Part shown: positions 8,075 to 16,845 of the stretch, piece after piece | How positions within the stretch are numbered: the first letter of the stretch is position 1 | Layout of the letters: each line of letters starts with the position of its first letter | From: Curtobacterium flaccumfaciens UCD-AKU | Lineage (GTDB): Bacteria > Actinomycetota > Actinomycetes > Actinomycetales > Microbacteriaceae | Direction of reading: 5' to 3' | Length of the DNA stretch: 56,827 bases | Assembly: GCF_000349565.1 (NCBI RefSeq) | Contig: NZ_KB714630.1 | Coordinates: 45,568-102,394, forward strand | The notes under the pieces: model-generated | What the model was told of the DNA's origin: nothing | What the model saw: the letters and a program-made list of their open reading frames with translations, nothing else | Databases searched by the model: none | Made by a program: the position numbers and the translations under genes

Positions 8075-9457
8075 ATGGCGACCGACGACCACGGCTTCGC
8101 GACCGAACAGGTGCACGGCGGCTTCGTGCCCGACGCCGGGCACGGCGCCCGGGTGCCCGCGATCCACATGTCCTCCGGGTTCCTGTTCGACGACTTCGAC
8201 CAGGCCCGTGACCGCTTCGCCGACACCGACGACGGCTACACCTACACGCGACTCGGCAACCCCACGAACGCCGACGTCGAGCGTCGCGTGGCGCTGCTCG
8301 AACGCGGGGTCCAGGCGATCCTGGTCGGCAGCGGCCAGGCGGCGGCGACCGTGGCGTTCCTCGGTCTGCTGCAGACCGGCGACCACGTCGTCAGCGCCCG
8401 GAGCATCTACGAGGGCACCCGCGGACTGCTGCTGCAGAACCTCGGCCGGCTCGGCATCGAGGTCGACTTCGTCACCGACGCCCGCGACCTCGACGCCTGG
8501 GCAGCCGCGGTCCGGCCGAACACCAAGGCGTTCTTCGCCGAGACGATCCCCAACCCGAAGAACGACGTCCTCGACATCGCCGGCGTCGCCGAGACCGCGC
8601 ACCACGCCGGGGTCCCGCTGATCGTCGACAACACCCTCGCCACGCCGTACCTGGTGCGCCCGGTCGAGCACGGTGCGGACATCGTCGTGCACTCGGCGTC
8701 GAAGTTCCTGTCCGGGCACGGTGCCGGACTCGGCGGGGTGGTCGTCGACGGCGGCCGCTTCGACTGGTCCGCCGCCCCCGAGCGCTGGACGCACCTGACC
8801 AGCCCCGAACGGTCCCTCGGCGGCGAGAGCTACGTCGAGCGGTACGGCAACCGGGCGTTCGCCGTGTTCGCCCGCGACGTCGTCGCCGCACGCATCGGTC
8901 CGGCGCCGTCCCCGTTCAACGCGTTCCTGCTCCGCCAGGGCATCGAGACGCTGTCGCTGCGGGTGGAACGCCACTGCGCGAACGCGCTGGCCGTCGCGTC
9001 CTGGCTGGACCAGCAGCCGGAGGTGACGAGCGTCGACCATGCGGGCCTGGCCTCCAGTCCGTTCCACGACCTCGCCCAGCGCTACCTGCCCCGTGGGGCC
9101 GGATCCGTCTTCGCCTTCACGCTCGCCGGTGGCGGAGCCGCCGCGCGGGCGTTCATCGACGCCGTGCAGCTGTTCAGCCGGATGACCCACCTGGGCGACG
9201 TCCGCTCGCTGATCCTGCACCCGGCGACCACCACGCACGCCGGCCGCACGCCGGAAGAACGCGCCGAGCAGGGCATCGACGACGGCCTGATCCGGCTGTC
9301 GGTGGGCATCGAGGACATCGCGGACCTGCTCCGCGACCTGGAACGCGGGTTCGCCGCCGTGCGGTCCGCAGCGACCACCGGCCTGGAGGCACGTGGAGCG
9401 TCCGACGCGCACCGCTCGTCGGTCGGTGGGCCGGCCCTCGACCGGCAGGAGCGCTGA
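8075..9457 (+). CDS. metY: O-acetylhomoserine aminocarboxypropyltransferase-type PLP enzyme
   Basis: A 460-residue cytoplasmic enzyme of the Cys/Met-metabolism PLP family. MetY enzymes join O-acetylhomoserine with sulfide or a thiol to give homocysteine or methionine. Visible motifs are YTYTRLGNPTN (PLP phosphate-binding tyrosine region, 55-65), the IVDNTLATPYL segment with the PLP Asp, and HSASKFLSGHG with the PLP lysine K210. FSRMTHLGDVRSLILHPATTTH is typical of the MetY/MetZ branch. The C-terminal 25 residues are a non-conserved tail. The ATG at 8075 follows GGAGGTG. The next gene starts directly after the stop codon, which suggests a sulfur-assimilation operon. Confidence 0.9.
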   Translation: MATDDHGFATEQVHGGFVPDAGHGARVPAIHMSSGFLFDDFDQARDRFADTDDGYTYTRLGNPTNADVERRVALLERGVQAILVGSGQAAATVAFLGLLQTGDHVVSARSIYEGTRGLLLQNLGRLGIEVDFVTDARDLDAWAAAVRPNTKAFFAETIPNPKNDVLDIAGVAETAHHAGVPLIVDNTLATPYLVRPVEHGADIVVHSASKFLSGHGAGLGGVVVDGGRFDWSAAPERWTHLTSPERSLGGESYVERYGNRAFAVFARDVVAARIGPAPSPFNAFLLRQGIETLSLRVERHCANALAVASWLDQQPEVTSVDHAGLASSPFHDLAQRYLPRGAGSVFAFTLAGGGAAARAFIDAVQLFSRMTHLGDVRSLILHPATTTHAGRTPEERAEQGIDDGLIRLSVGIEDIADLLRDLERGFAAVRSAATTGLEARGASDAHRSSVGGPALDRQER

Positions 9458-10762
9458 ATGGCCGAGCTGCAGCACTTCGGGTACTTCTTCTCGCGGGGCT
9501 TCGGCCCGCAGGCGTGGGGGCGGTCCGACTGGGACTGGGGCCACGACTGGACGAAGCCCGAGCTGTACCAGCAGTCCGTCCGGACACTCGAGCAGGCCGG
9601 CATGGACCTGGTCATCGCCGAGGACGCCGTCTCGCTCGGGAACCCCGCGACCCTCGACCTGCGCATCCGGCAGGCGTACGGCGGCCCGAAGCACGACCCG
9701 CTGCTGCTCGCGCCGTACCTGTTCGCCGCCACCTCGCACATCGGCATCGCGCCGACCGTCAACGCGGGGATCACCCCGCCGTACCTGGCGGCACGGCAGT
9801 TCGCGACCCTGGCACACCTGTCCTCGGACCGCCTGGGGATCAACGTCGTCACCGACGTCGGCAGTGCACGGCACGCCGGCCTGCCGCCGCTGCCCCACGA
9901 CCAGGCGTACGACCGCGCCGAGGAGTGGATCACGCTGCTCCGCCGGCTCTGGCACTCGTGGGGCGACGGGTACGTCGGGGCGCCGGACTCCTGGCACTTC
10001 GCGGACGGGGACGCCCTCGACGCGTTCCACCACGAGGGCACCCACTTCACCGCCGACGGGCCGCTCAACGCGTTGCCGCTCGCCTCGGACCCGGTCGTCG
10101 TCTCCCCCGGCGGCTCCGGTCGTGGGCTCGCGTTCGCCGGGACCCACTCGGACGTGCAGCTCGCGCTCGCGCCGTTGTCGGCCGCCGCGGTGACGGACTA
10201 CCGAGCACGGGTGATCGCTGCAGCGGAAGCGGCGGGGCGCTCCGCGTCGGACCTGCGGATCCTGTTCGTGCTCAAGCCGGTGATCGTGTCCTCGCCGGAG
10301 GAGGCAGACCGCATCGTCGCGGCGTCCGAGCACCCCACCGACGACGCGCTGCGTGCGGCGGCCATCGCGTCGTCGAGCGACTCCGAGACCGACCTGCTCG
10401 CGCTCGACCTGGACGCCCCGGTACCCGACGGGACCTTCGGTGAGCACGTCTCGGCCGGCACGATCCGCGGGCTGCTCGGGGACACTCCGGACGCACCGCT
10501 GCGGGAGTTGCTCACTCGCAAGGCACGGCAGGGGCGGATCGCGTCACGCTCGGGGTTCGTGGGGACCGCCGACGAGTTCGCGGACTTCGTCGAGGAGCTC
10601 GGCAGCGACGCCGACAACGACGGGATCATCTTCTCGGGTGACCTGCACCCGGCGCAGATCCACCGGATGTTCGGCGACCTGGTGCCCGTGCTCCGGCGCC
10701 GCGGGCTGCTGCGACGGGACTACGGCACCGGAGGGATCCGGGCGAACCTGTTCGACTTCTAG
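9458..10762 (+). CDS. FMN-dependent monooxygenase, NtaA/SnaA/DszA (luciferase-like) type
   Basis: A 434-residue luciferase-like TIM-barrel flavin monooxygenase. This branch uses reduced FMN to oxidise chelators or organosulfur compounds. Typical features are the N-terminal FGYFFSRGFGPQAW, LVIAEDAVSL, the SDRLGINVVTDVGSARHAGL block and SPGGSGRGLAFAGTHSD. The length agrees with the family (about 430-460). The ATG lies immediately after the metY TGA. Pairing with MetY suggests that the enzyme releases sulfite or a thiol from an organosulfur compound, which MetY then uses. This is inference from context; the substrate is not visible. No flavin reductase is encoded nearby. Confidence 0.85.
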   Translation: MAELQHFGYFFSRGFGPQAWGRSDWDWGHDWTKPELYQQSVRTLEQAGMDLVIAEDAVSLGNPATLDLRIRQAYGGPKHDPLLLAPYLFAATSHIGIAPTVNAGITPPYLAARQFATLAHLSSDRLGINVVTDVGSARHAGLPPLPHDQAYDRAEEWITLLRRLWHSWGDGYVGAPDSWHFADGDALDAFHHEGTHFTADGPLNALPLASDPVVVSPGGSGRGLAFAGTHSDVQLALAPLSAAAVTDYRARVIAAAEAAGRSASDLRILFVLKPVIVSSPEEADRIVAASEHPTDDALRAAAIASSSDSETDLLALDLDAPVPDGTFGEHVSAGTIRGLLGDTPDAPLRELLTRKARQGRIASRSGFVGTADEFADFVEELGSDADNDGIIFSGDLHPAQIHRMFGDLVPVLRRRGLLRRDYGTGGIRANLFDF

Positions 10763-10778
10763 CGGGAGCGGCGGCGAG

Positions 10779-11726
10779 CTACTTCTTCTTGGACTTCTTG
10801 CCGTCGTCCTTCTTGGACTGCTTCTTGTCGTCGTCCTTCTTCGACTGCTTCTTGTCGTCGTCCTTCTTCGACTGCTTCTTGCCGTCGTCCTTCTTCGACT
10901 GCTTCTTCTTGCCGTCGTCCTTCTTCGACTGCTTCTTCTTGCCGTCGTCCTGCTTCGACTGCTTCTTCTTGTCGCCGTCCTGCTTGGACTTCTTCTTCTT
11001 GCCGTCGTCCTGCTTCGACTTCGCCTTGCTCGCACCCGTCGGCAGCGGCAGGACGGCCGACACGGCCTCCCGCTCCGCCTGCGAGGCGTCGGCGTCGCCG
11101 GGCGCAGCCTCGGTCTCCGGCGACTCCACCCCGTCGATCGGCGCGACGACCACGGCGGAGCCGGTGTCCAGCTCGACGTCGACCGCGTGCTCCTCGAGCA
11201 CCGGCGCCAGGGCATCGGCGACCCGTTCGACCGTGAGCACCGCGTCCGCCTCGGCGAGTCGGAGCAGCGCCTGCGCGGTCCGCACGCGGGTCGTGGACCG
11301 GCGCGCGAGGACGTCGGACCGTGCCCCCTCGAGGAACGTCCGCAGGGCGCGTTCCACGACGGAGCGGCCGCGCGGGGCAGCGCGGTCGAGCCGGTCGAGT
11401 TCCCCGGCGACCCCGGAGACGTCGTCGGCGACGTGCTCGTGCCGGACCGACTCGATGAGCGCGGCGATGGCGGCGGCGGCACGTTCCACCCCGGCGGAGC
11501 GCTGGTCGAGCACGACGAGCATCTCGACCACCGACCCGTACGTGACGGTCTCGAGGCGAACCGGCTCCGCGCCGCGGCCGCGAACGACCAGACGGGTGTC
11601 GGGGTTCGGCAGCCATGCGGCGAGAGCGGCGACCGTGGCGACGGAGCCCACGATCCGCTCGTACTCGCTGAGCACCACTCGTTCCTGCTCCCGCAGACGG
11701 ACACGGATCGCGATCTCCTGCACCAC
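10779..11726 (-). CDS. Uncharacterised protein with Lys/Asp/Ser/Gln repeat tail
   Basis: A 315-residue protein of unknown function. Residues 1 to about 230 are mostly helical, with many Arg, Glu and Ala and no domain that I recognise. Residues 233-315 form a repeat tail of units such as SKKDDGKKKQ: four 10-mers, then three 9-mers, an 8-mer and a final SKKK. The DNA at 10782-11030 is correspondingly repetitive. Such highly basic tails bind nucleic acid or acidic surfaces in other proteins; that role here is inference. The GTG at 11726 follows GAGAGG at a good distance; the adjacent GTG at 11723 is an alternative. The gene lies downstream of ssrA, separated by a terminator. The repeat copy number is likely to vary between strains. 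Confidence 0.75.
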   Translation of the reverse strand: MVQEIAIRVRLREQERVVLSEYERIVGSVATVAALAAWLPNPDTRLVVRGRGAEPVRLETVTYGSVVEMLVVLDQRSAGVERAAAAIAALIESVRHEHVADDVSGVAGELDRLDRAAPRGRSVVERALRTFLEGARSDVLARRSTTRVRTAQALLRLAEADAVLTVERVADALAPVLEEHAVDVELDTGSAVVVAPIDGVESPETEAAPGDADASQAEREAVSAVLPLPTGASKAKSKQDDGKKKKSKQDGDKKKQSKQDDGKKKQSKKDDGKKKQSKKDDGKKQSKKDDDKKQSKKDDDKKQSKKDDGKKSKKK

Positions 11727-11810
11727 GTGCTGACCTCTCGTTCGGGTTCGACGCGAGCGTGTTCTGCGCGCCTGCTCCGCAGCGTAGTCCTCGGACGTGG
11801 CGGAACAGGA

Positions 11811-11849
11811 AACGCCCCGGCACTGTCCAGGGGACGGTGCCGGGGCGTT
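11811..11849 (-). terminator. Terminator of ssrA
   Basis: An 18-bp stem with one G-T pair and a 3-nt loop. The arms read AACGCCCCGGCACTGTCC and its complement (11811-11828 and 11832-11849). It lies 40 nt after the tmRNA 3' end on the minus strand and is followed there by a weak T/C tract. Confidence 0.75.
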
Positions 11850-11888
11850 CAGGTGGCTCAGCGTGACAGCGGTTCGTCGTTCGGCGAA

Positions 11889-12265
11889 TGGTGGAGATGG
11901 GGGGAATCGAACCCCCGTCCATCGCTGCAATTCGACGTCTTCTACGGGCGTATCCGGATAGTTCGTTCTGCTCGGCCCCGTCCTTTGCTACCGGCTTCTA
12001 GGACGACGGGCCCAGTCTCAGTGCAAGTCCCGCACGGCCCTGAGGCGCAACCGTGCAGCAAGTCCTCTGGATGACGTCGGGATCAGGTTAGGGGACGGTC
12101 ACCTGGCCGACGGACTTCATGTGCTGGGCTGCTTACGCAGCGAGAGCGAAGTCAGTGCGCTTGGAATTGGCACTTGTTGGTTTCCACGGATCGTTAACGA
12201 GATAACCGTGGGTCCTCGGCCCGCTTCCCGTCGGCACACAGGCAATGTCGAAACCGATCATCCCC
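11889..12265 (-). ncRNA. ssrA: Transfer-messenger RNA (tmRNA)
   Basis: A 377-nt RNA that rescues stalled ribosomes together with SmpB. The 5' GGGGATG pairs with the 3' CATCTCC to form the tRNA-like acceptor stem, and the gene encodes the terminal ACCA. GGTTCGATTCC gives the T-loop near the 3' end, and GGTTTCGAC lies near the 5' end. The tag reading frame at 12133-12171 reads ANSKRTDFALAA followed by TAA, the form known from high-GC Actinobacteria. smpB lies directly upstream. A possible -10 (TAGACT, minus strand) at 12335-12340 suggests a precursor with a leader of about 60 nt. Confidence 0.96.
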
Positions 12266-12334
12266 ATGCGGGCCGGACGTGCGAACCGCTGTCACGCTGT
12301 TGAGTTGCCAATGCCCCGATCGGAGCAGTCCCCC

Positions 12335-12340
12335 AGTCTA
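12335..12340 (-). promoter_or_regulatory. Possible -10 element for ssrA
   Basis: TAGACT on the minus strand between the smpB stop and the mature tmRNA 5' end. It would place a transcription start some 60 nt upstream of position 12265. No clear -35 was identified. Confidence 0.35.
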
Positions 12341-12360
12341 GCCGAGGACGTGCGTCGGCG

Positions 12361-12837
12361 CTACTCGCCGACGCGGTTCCGCGTGCGCATGGCCCGCTCG
12401 GCCTCACGCTTGTCGGTCTTCTCGCGCAGGGCCTGGCGCTTGTCGAACTCGCGTTTGCCCTTCGCGACGGCGATCTCGATCTTGGCCCGACCGTCGTGGA
12501 AGTAGATCTGCAACGGCACCAGGGTGTAGCCACCCTGCGCCGTCTTGTGCGAGATCTTCACGATCTGCTGCTTGTGCAGGAGCAGCTTGCGCTTCCGTCG
12601 GGGCGAGTGGTTGTTCCACGTGCCCTCGGTGTACTCCGGGATGTGCACGGCGTCGATCCAGGCTTCGCCACCGTCGATGAAGGCGTACCCGTCGACGAGT
12701 GACGCACGCCCCATGCGCAGGGACTTCACCTCGGTGCCGGACAGGACCATGCCTGCTTCGTACGTGTCCTCGATGAGGTAGTCGTGTCGGGCGCGACGGT
12801 TCGTCGCGACGATCTTCTCACCGCGTTCCTTCGCCAT
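12361..12837 (-). CDS. smpB: SsrA-binding protein SmpB
   Basis: A 158-residue RNA-binding protein that delivers tmRNA to stalled ribosomes. The OB-fold core is complete: [29 protein letters not shown], then the conserved SLVDGYAFI and [16 protein letters not shown]. The C-terminal tail rich in Lys, Arg and Glu that enters the decoding centre is present. The ATG at 12837 follows AGAGGAG and gives the standard MAKERG-type start. Its RNA partner ssrA is the next gene. A hairpin separates it from ftsX. Confidence 0.97.
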   Translation of the reverse strand: MAKERGEKIVATNRRARHDYLIEDTYEAGMVLSGTEVKSLRMGRASLVDGYAFIDGGEAWIDAVHIPEYTEGTWNNHSPRRKRKLLLHKQQIVKISHKTAQGGYTLVPLQIYFHDGRAKIEIAVAKGKREFDKRQALREKTDKREAERAMRTRNRVGE

Positions 12838-12912
12838 GACGACTCCTCTCGATGGTGACCGGTGCACTGCGCCGGACGGTTCCGCGCAGCCCTACAGACT
12901 ACTCAACACGAA

Positions 12913-12945
12913 GCGGGCGGCGCACCTTCCCGGCGCGCCGCCCGC
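12913..12945 (-). terminator. Hairpin after ftsX
   Basis: GCGGGCGGCGC (12913-12923) pairs with GCGCCGCCCGC (12935-12945) across an 11-nt loop. On the minus strand it follows the ftsX stop and is followed by a modest T-containing stretch (TTCGTGTTG), so it probably separates the ftsEX transcript from smpB. Confidence 0.6.
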
Positions 12946-12964
12946 TCGCGGATGCTGTGCTGCG

Positions 12965-13879
12965 TCAGACCTTCAGGTACCGACGGATGGCGATCGATGC
13001 CGATGCCGCTGCGAGGAGCACCCCGATCACGATCACCGCGGGGACCACGATGGCCGCGTCCCCCATGCCGATGAACGCCGTGCCGGTGAAGCGCTCCGCC
13101 AGGAAGTTCCGGACGAAGAACCACACCACGGCGGTGATCGCGCCGCCGGCCAGGACGGCTCCGATGGCTGCGGCGATCACCCCCTCGAGCACGAACGGTG
13201 TCTGGATGAACCGGTTCGACGCACCCACGAGTCGCATGATGCCGAGCTCTCGCCGTCGACTGAACGCCGACAACCGGATCGTCGTCGCGATGAGCAGCAC
13301 GGCCGCCACGAGCATGAGCCCCGCGATGCCGATCGCCGTGTACGACGATGCGTTGAGCAGGTTGAAGATCGGTTGCAGGTACCCGCGTTGGTCGACGACG
13401 CTCTGCACGCCGGCGACCTTCGACAGGCTCTCGACCAGGACATCGGCCTGCGACGGGTTCTTCAGGTTGACCCAGAAGGTCTCGTTCAGGTACTCCGGCT
13501 TGACGAACTCCGTCGCGGCCGAGTCCTTGAACTGCTCCTTGAACCGGGTGAAGGCCTGGTCCTGGTTCTCGTAGTAGGTCTTCTCGATGTAGGGCTTGAG
13601 CGTCGACGACTCGAGTTGCGCCTGGACCTGTTCGCGCTGGTCCGCGGTGGCCTTCGCGCCGGTGCAGTTGCCCGTGGTGTCGGTGTCGGTGCACAGGTAG
13701 ACGGCGACCTGCGCCCGGTCGTACCAGTACCCCTTCATCTGGTTGATCTGCATCTGCAGCAGGATCGCGGTACCGACGAAGGTCAGTGAGATGAAGGTCA
13801 CGAGGACGACGGAGACGACCATCGACGCGTTGCGCCGCAGGCCCGAGCCGACCTCGGACATGACGAGTCCGAGCCTCAT
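12965..13879 (-). CDS. ftsX: Cell-division permease-like protein FtsX
   Basis: A 304-residue membrane protein with one N-terminal transmembrane helix, an extracellular domain (about residues 45-175) and three C-terminal helices, the FtsX layout. The extracellular loop contains the pair [10 protein letters not shown], probably a disulfide. With FtsE it couples ATP hydrolysis to activation of cell-wall hydrolases at the septum. [26 protein letters not shown] is the conserved coupling segment towards FtsE. Its ATG overlaps the ftsE stop by four bases (ATGA). Confidence 0.95.
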   Translation of the reverse strand: MRLGLVMSEVGSGLRRNASMVVSVVLVTFISLTFVGTAILLQMQINQMKGYWYDRAQVAVYLCTDTDTTGNCTGAKATADQREQVQAQLESSTLKPYIEKTYYENQDQAFTRFKEQFKDSAATEFVKPEYLNETFWVNLKNPSQADVLVESLSKVAGVQSVVDQRGYLQPIFNLLNASSYTAIGIAGLMLVAAVLLIATTIRLSAFSRRRELGIMRLVGASNRFIQTPFVLEGVIAAAIGAVLAGGAITAVVWFFVRNFLAERFTGTAFIGMGDAAIVVPAVIVIGVLLAAASASIAIRRYLKV

Positions 13880-14631
13880 CGGATGAGCCCCGGGATCGTC
13901 TGGATGCCGGTGGTGTTGGACACGGTGCCTCGCTGGATCGGGACGGCCTGGGTCTGGTAGCCGCCGGACTGCTCGTCACGCAGGACGGTGCCGTTCGAGA
14001 GCTCGATGACCCGCCGCTGCATCTGGTTCACGATGCTGGCGTCGTGCGTCGCCATCAGCACGGTGGTGCCTCCCTGGTTGATGCGTTCGAGGAGCGCCAT
14101 GATGCCGGCGGACGTGGTGGGGTCCAGGTTTCCGGTGGGCTCGTCGGCCAGCAGGATCGCCGGCTTGTTCACGACGGCGCGGGCGATGGCCACACGCTGC
14201 TGCTCACCACCGGAGAGTTCGTGCGGCATGCGGGTGGCCTTGCCGGCGAGTCCGACGAGCTTCAGCACGTCGGTCACGGCTTCACTGATGAAGCCCTTGC
14301 TCTTGCCGATGACCTGTAGCGAGAACGCCACGTTGTCGAACACGTTCTTGTTCGGCAGCAGACGGAAGTCCTGGAACACCACGCCGAGGTTGCGTCGGAA
14401 GTACGGGACCTTCCGCGACGCCAGGGACCCGAGGCGCTGCCCGAGCACGTGGATCTGCCCGCTGGTGGGCTTCTCCTCCTTGAGCACGAGGCGCAGGAAG
14501 CTGGACTTGCCGGAACCGGACGCGCCCACGAGGAACACGAACTCACCCTTGAGGATCTCGAGGGTGAGGTTGTCGAGCGCCGGACTCGGGTTGCCCGAGT
14601 AGACCTTGGTGACCTGGTCGAATTTGATCAT
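13876..14631 (-). CDS. ftsE: Cell-division ATP-binding protein FtsE
   Basis: A 251-residue ABC ATPase. [19 protein letters not shown] opens the domain. Walker A is GASGSGKSS (about 36-44), the signature is [16 protein letters not shown], and Walker B is [13 protein letters not shown], followed by the H-loop VLMATHD. About 30 residues after the ATPase core (up to IQTIPGLIR) form an actinobacterial-style extension of unknown role. It is followed by ftsX with a 4-nt overlap and preceded by prfB. It partners FtsX in the divisome. Confidence 0.96.
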   Translation of the reverse strand: MIKFDQVTKVYSGNPSPALDNLTLEILKGEFVFLVGASGSGKSSFLRLVLKEEKPTSGQIHVLGQRLGSLASRKVPYFRRNLGVVFQDFRLLPNKNVFDNVAFSLQVIGKSKGFISEAVTDVLKLVGLAGKATRMPHELSGGEQQRVAIARAVVNKPAILLADEPTGNLDPTTSAGIMALLERINQGGTTVLMATHDASIVNQMQRRVIELSNGTVLRDEQSGGYQTQAVPIQRGTVSNTTGIQTIPGLIR

Positions 14632-14692
14632 GACCGGATCAGGGTAGGTCGCCCCGCTTGGAAAGCAAGCGAGGCGCGCGGCTCACGGACCC

Positions 14693-15802
14693 CTAGTCGG
14701 CGACGGATTGCTTGCGCCAACGGATGCCGGCGTTGATGAAGCCGTCCAGATCGCCGTCGAACACGGCTGAGGGGTTGTTCACCTCGTGCTCCGTCCGGAG
14801 GTCCTTGACCATCTGGTACGGCGCCAGGACGTACGAGCGGATCTGATCGCCCCAGCTCGCCGTGATGTTGCCGGCGAGCTCCTTCTTCTTCGCGTTCTCC
14901 TCTTCCTTCTTCAGCAGGAGCAGGCGCGACTGCAGCACGCGCATGGCGGCTGCGCGGTTCTGGATCTGTGACTTCTCGTTCTGCATCGAGACCACGGTGC
15001 CGGTCGGGATGTGCGTCAGCCGCACCGCCGAGTCGGTCGTGTTGACGGACTGTCCACCGGGGCCCGACGAGCGGAACACGTCGACACGGATGTCGTTCTC
15101 GGGGATGTCGATGACGGCGGTCTCCGGCATGAGCGGGATGACCTCGACCGCGGCGAAGGACGTCTGGCGCTTGCCGGCGGCGCCGAACGGCGACATCCGG
15201 ACCAGGCGGTGGGTGCCGGCCTCGACCGACAGCGTGCCGAACGCGTGCGGGGCGTCGATCTCGAACGTCGCGGACTTGATGCCCGCTTCTTCGGCGTAGG
15301 AGGTGTCCATCACGGTGGTCTTGAAGTTGTGCTGCTCGGCGTACCGGAGGTACATGCGGAGGAGCATCTCGGCGAAGTCCGCCGCGTCGACACCACCGGC
15401 GCCGGCACGGATCGTGATGACGGCCGGACGGTCGTCGTACTCGCCGTCGAGGAGCGTCTGCACCTCGAAGTCGCCGATCATCTTCTGGATCGCCTTGAGC
15501 TCGGCGAGGGCTTCGTCGGCCGACTCCTGGTCGTCGCCCTCGTTCGCCATCTCGACCAGCACCTCGAGGTCGTCGATGCGCTGCTCGGTGTCGGTGATCT
15601 TCTTCAGCTCCGACTGCCGGTGCGAGAGCGAGCTCGTCACCTGCTGCGCGTGGTCGACGTCGTCCCAGAGGTCCTGGGCCCCGGCCTGCTCGCTGAGGTC
15701 GGCGATCTCACGCTGCAGGCGGTCGACGTCGACCACCGAGCGGATGTTGCCGAAGGTCTCGCGAAGGGCGGAGAGCTGCTCGGTGAAGTCCAGTTCGACC
15801 AT
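14693..15802 (-). CDS. prfB: Peptide chain release factor 2
   Basis: RF2 ends translation at UGA and [19 protein letters not shown] contains the GGQ motif that triggers peptidyl-tRNA hydrolysis. The frame is uninterrupted, so the +1 programmed frameshift found in many prfB genes is absent. I chose the ATG at 15802 ([10 protein letters not shown]), which matches the family N-terminus; an ATG two codons earlier (15808) is also possible and lies close behind AGGA. The gene is 369 codons long, normal for RF2. It heads the minus-strand run prfB-ftsE-ftsX-smpB-ssrA, which is conserved in Actinobacteria. Confidence 0.95.
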   Translation of the reverse strand: MVELDFTEQLSALRETFGNIRSVVDVDRLQREIADLSEQAGAQDLWDDVDHAQQVTSSLSHRQSELKKITDTEQRIDDLEVLVEMANEGDDQESADEALAELKAIQKMIGDFEVQTLLDGEYDDRPAVITIRAGAGGVDAADFAEMLLRMYLRYAEQHNFKTTVMDTSYAEEAGIKSATFEIDAPHAFGTLSVEAGTHRLVRMSPFGAAGKRQTSFAAVEVIPLMPETAVIDIPENDIRVDVFRSSGPGGQSVNTTDSAVRLTHIPTGTVVSMQNEKSQIQNRAAAMRVLQSRLLLLKKEEENAKKKELAGNITASWGDQIRSYVLAPYQMVKDLRTEHEVNNPSAVFDGDLDGFINAGIRWRKQSVAD

Positions 15803-15847
15803 GGTCATCGATCCTACCGGCGCCAGTCCGACTCGGCCGACCGGGGG

Positions 15848-16843
15848 TCAGTAGTCGATGTGCTCCGTCCGTCCCGACGACAGGGCACGAGTGGCCGCCT
15901 CGGCGATGGCCTGGGCCCTGAGCCCGTCCTCCAGGGAGACCGGCGGCTCGGATCCGGACTCGAGCGACGCGACGAAGGCGGCGAGCGTCGCGGCGTAGGT
16001 GGGCTGCACACGCTCGAACCAGCCGTCGTGGAGTCCGTCCGCGACGATCTGCCCATCGGTGTAACGAGCGACGTTCCCGCGGTGGTTCCGCCGCGACTCG
16101 ACGAGTCCGGACGATCCCATGACCTCGATGCGCTCGTCGTACCCGTAGCCGGTGCGCCGCACGCTGTCGATCTGCACGAGCGCGCCGGAGGGCATCGTGA
16201 GAGTCGTGACCGATGTGTCCACGTCGCCGAACTCGCGGATGGCCGGGTCGACGAGCGCGGAACCCGCCACCGCGACCGTCACCGGGTCCTCGCCGGTGAT
16301 CCACCGCACGAGGTCGAAGAAGTGCACGGTCTGGTCACGAAGCTGTCCGCCCGAGACCCGCAGGTAGTCGAGCGGCGGCAGGGACGGACCGCGGGAACTG
16401 AGCTGGACGAGCTCGACCGCCCCGATCTCCCCCGCGGCGACGATGCGCTGCAGCTCGGCGTGGTCGCGGTCCCACCGCCGGTTGAAGTCGAGCATCGCCG
16501 GCACGCCGCTGGCACGCACGTCCTCGACCACGGCGACCGCGTCGGCGAACCCGGCAGCGATGGGTTTCTCGCAGAGCACGGCGATCCCGGCGTCGGCGGC
16601 AGCGCGCAGGTGCCGCGCGTGGGTGTCGGTGGAGGAAGCGACGAAGACCGCGTCGACCTGCGCCGCGTCGAACGCCTCGTCCTGGGTGAGCACCCGCGTG
16701 CCGTGGCGTGCCGCCAGCGACGCAGCGCGGTCACGATCGACGTCGTGGATCCCCACGAAGTCGACGTCGGGGTGCGCTCCGAGGGACGCGGCGTGCACGG
16801 CGCCGATGAAGCCGGCACCGACGAGTGCGAAGCGTTGCGTCAT
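15848..16843 (-). CDS. Gfo/Idh/MocA oxidoreductase, inositol 2-dehydrogenase-like
   Basis: A 331-residue NAD(P)-dependent sugar or cyclitol dehydrogenase. The Rossmann motif is LVGAGFIGAVHA (6-17). CEKPIAAG is the EKP motif, and GGQLRDQTVHFFDLVRW carries the catalytic Asp/His segment typical of inositol dehydrogenases. The closest functional guess is IolG (myo-inositol to scyllo-inosose), but related families act on other polyols. It starts two bases after the stop of the TIM-barrel isomerase gene, so the two are co-transcribed. The pair diverges from a LacI regulator whose putative operator overlaps their promoter. Confidence 0.85.
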   Translation of the reverse strand: MTQRFALVGAGFIGAVHAASLGAHPDVDFVGIHDVDRDRAASLAARHGTRVLTQDEAFDAAQVDAVFVASSTDTHARHLRAAADAGIAVLCEKPIAAGFADAVAVVEDVRASGVPAMLDFNRRWDRDHAELQRIVAAGEIGAVELVQLSSRGPSLPPLDYLRVSGGQLRDQTVHFFDLVRWITGEDPVTVAVAGSALVDPAIREFGDVDTSVTTLTMPSGALVQIDSVRRTGYGYDERIEVMGSSGLVESRRNHRGNVARYTDGQIVADGLHDGWFERVQPTYAATLAAFVASLESGSEPPVSLEDGLRAQAIAEAATRALSSGRTEHIDY

Positions 16844-16845
16844 GA

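Noticed and set aside
10782..11030. Short regular repeats resembling a CRISPR array
   Set aside because: They have no spacers. They are in-frame repeats encoding the Lys-rich tail of a protein.
14693..15808. Programmed frameshift in prfB
   Set aside because: The reading frame is continuous from start to stop and no in-frame TGA or slippery CTT-TGA site is present.
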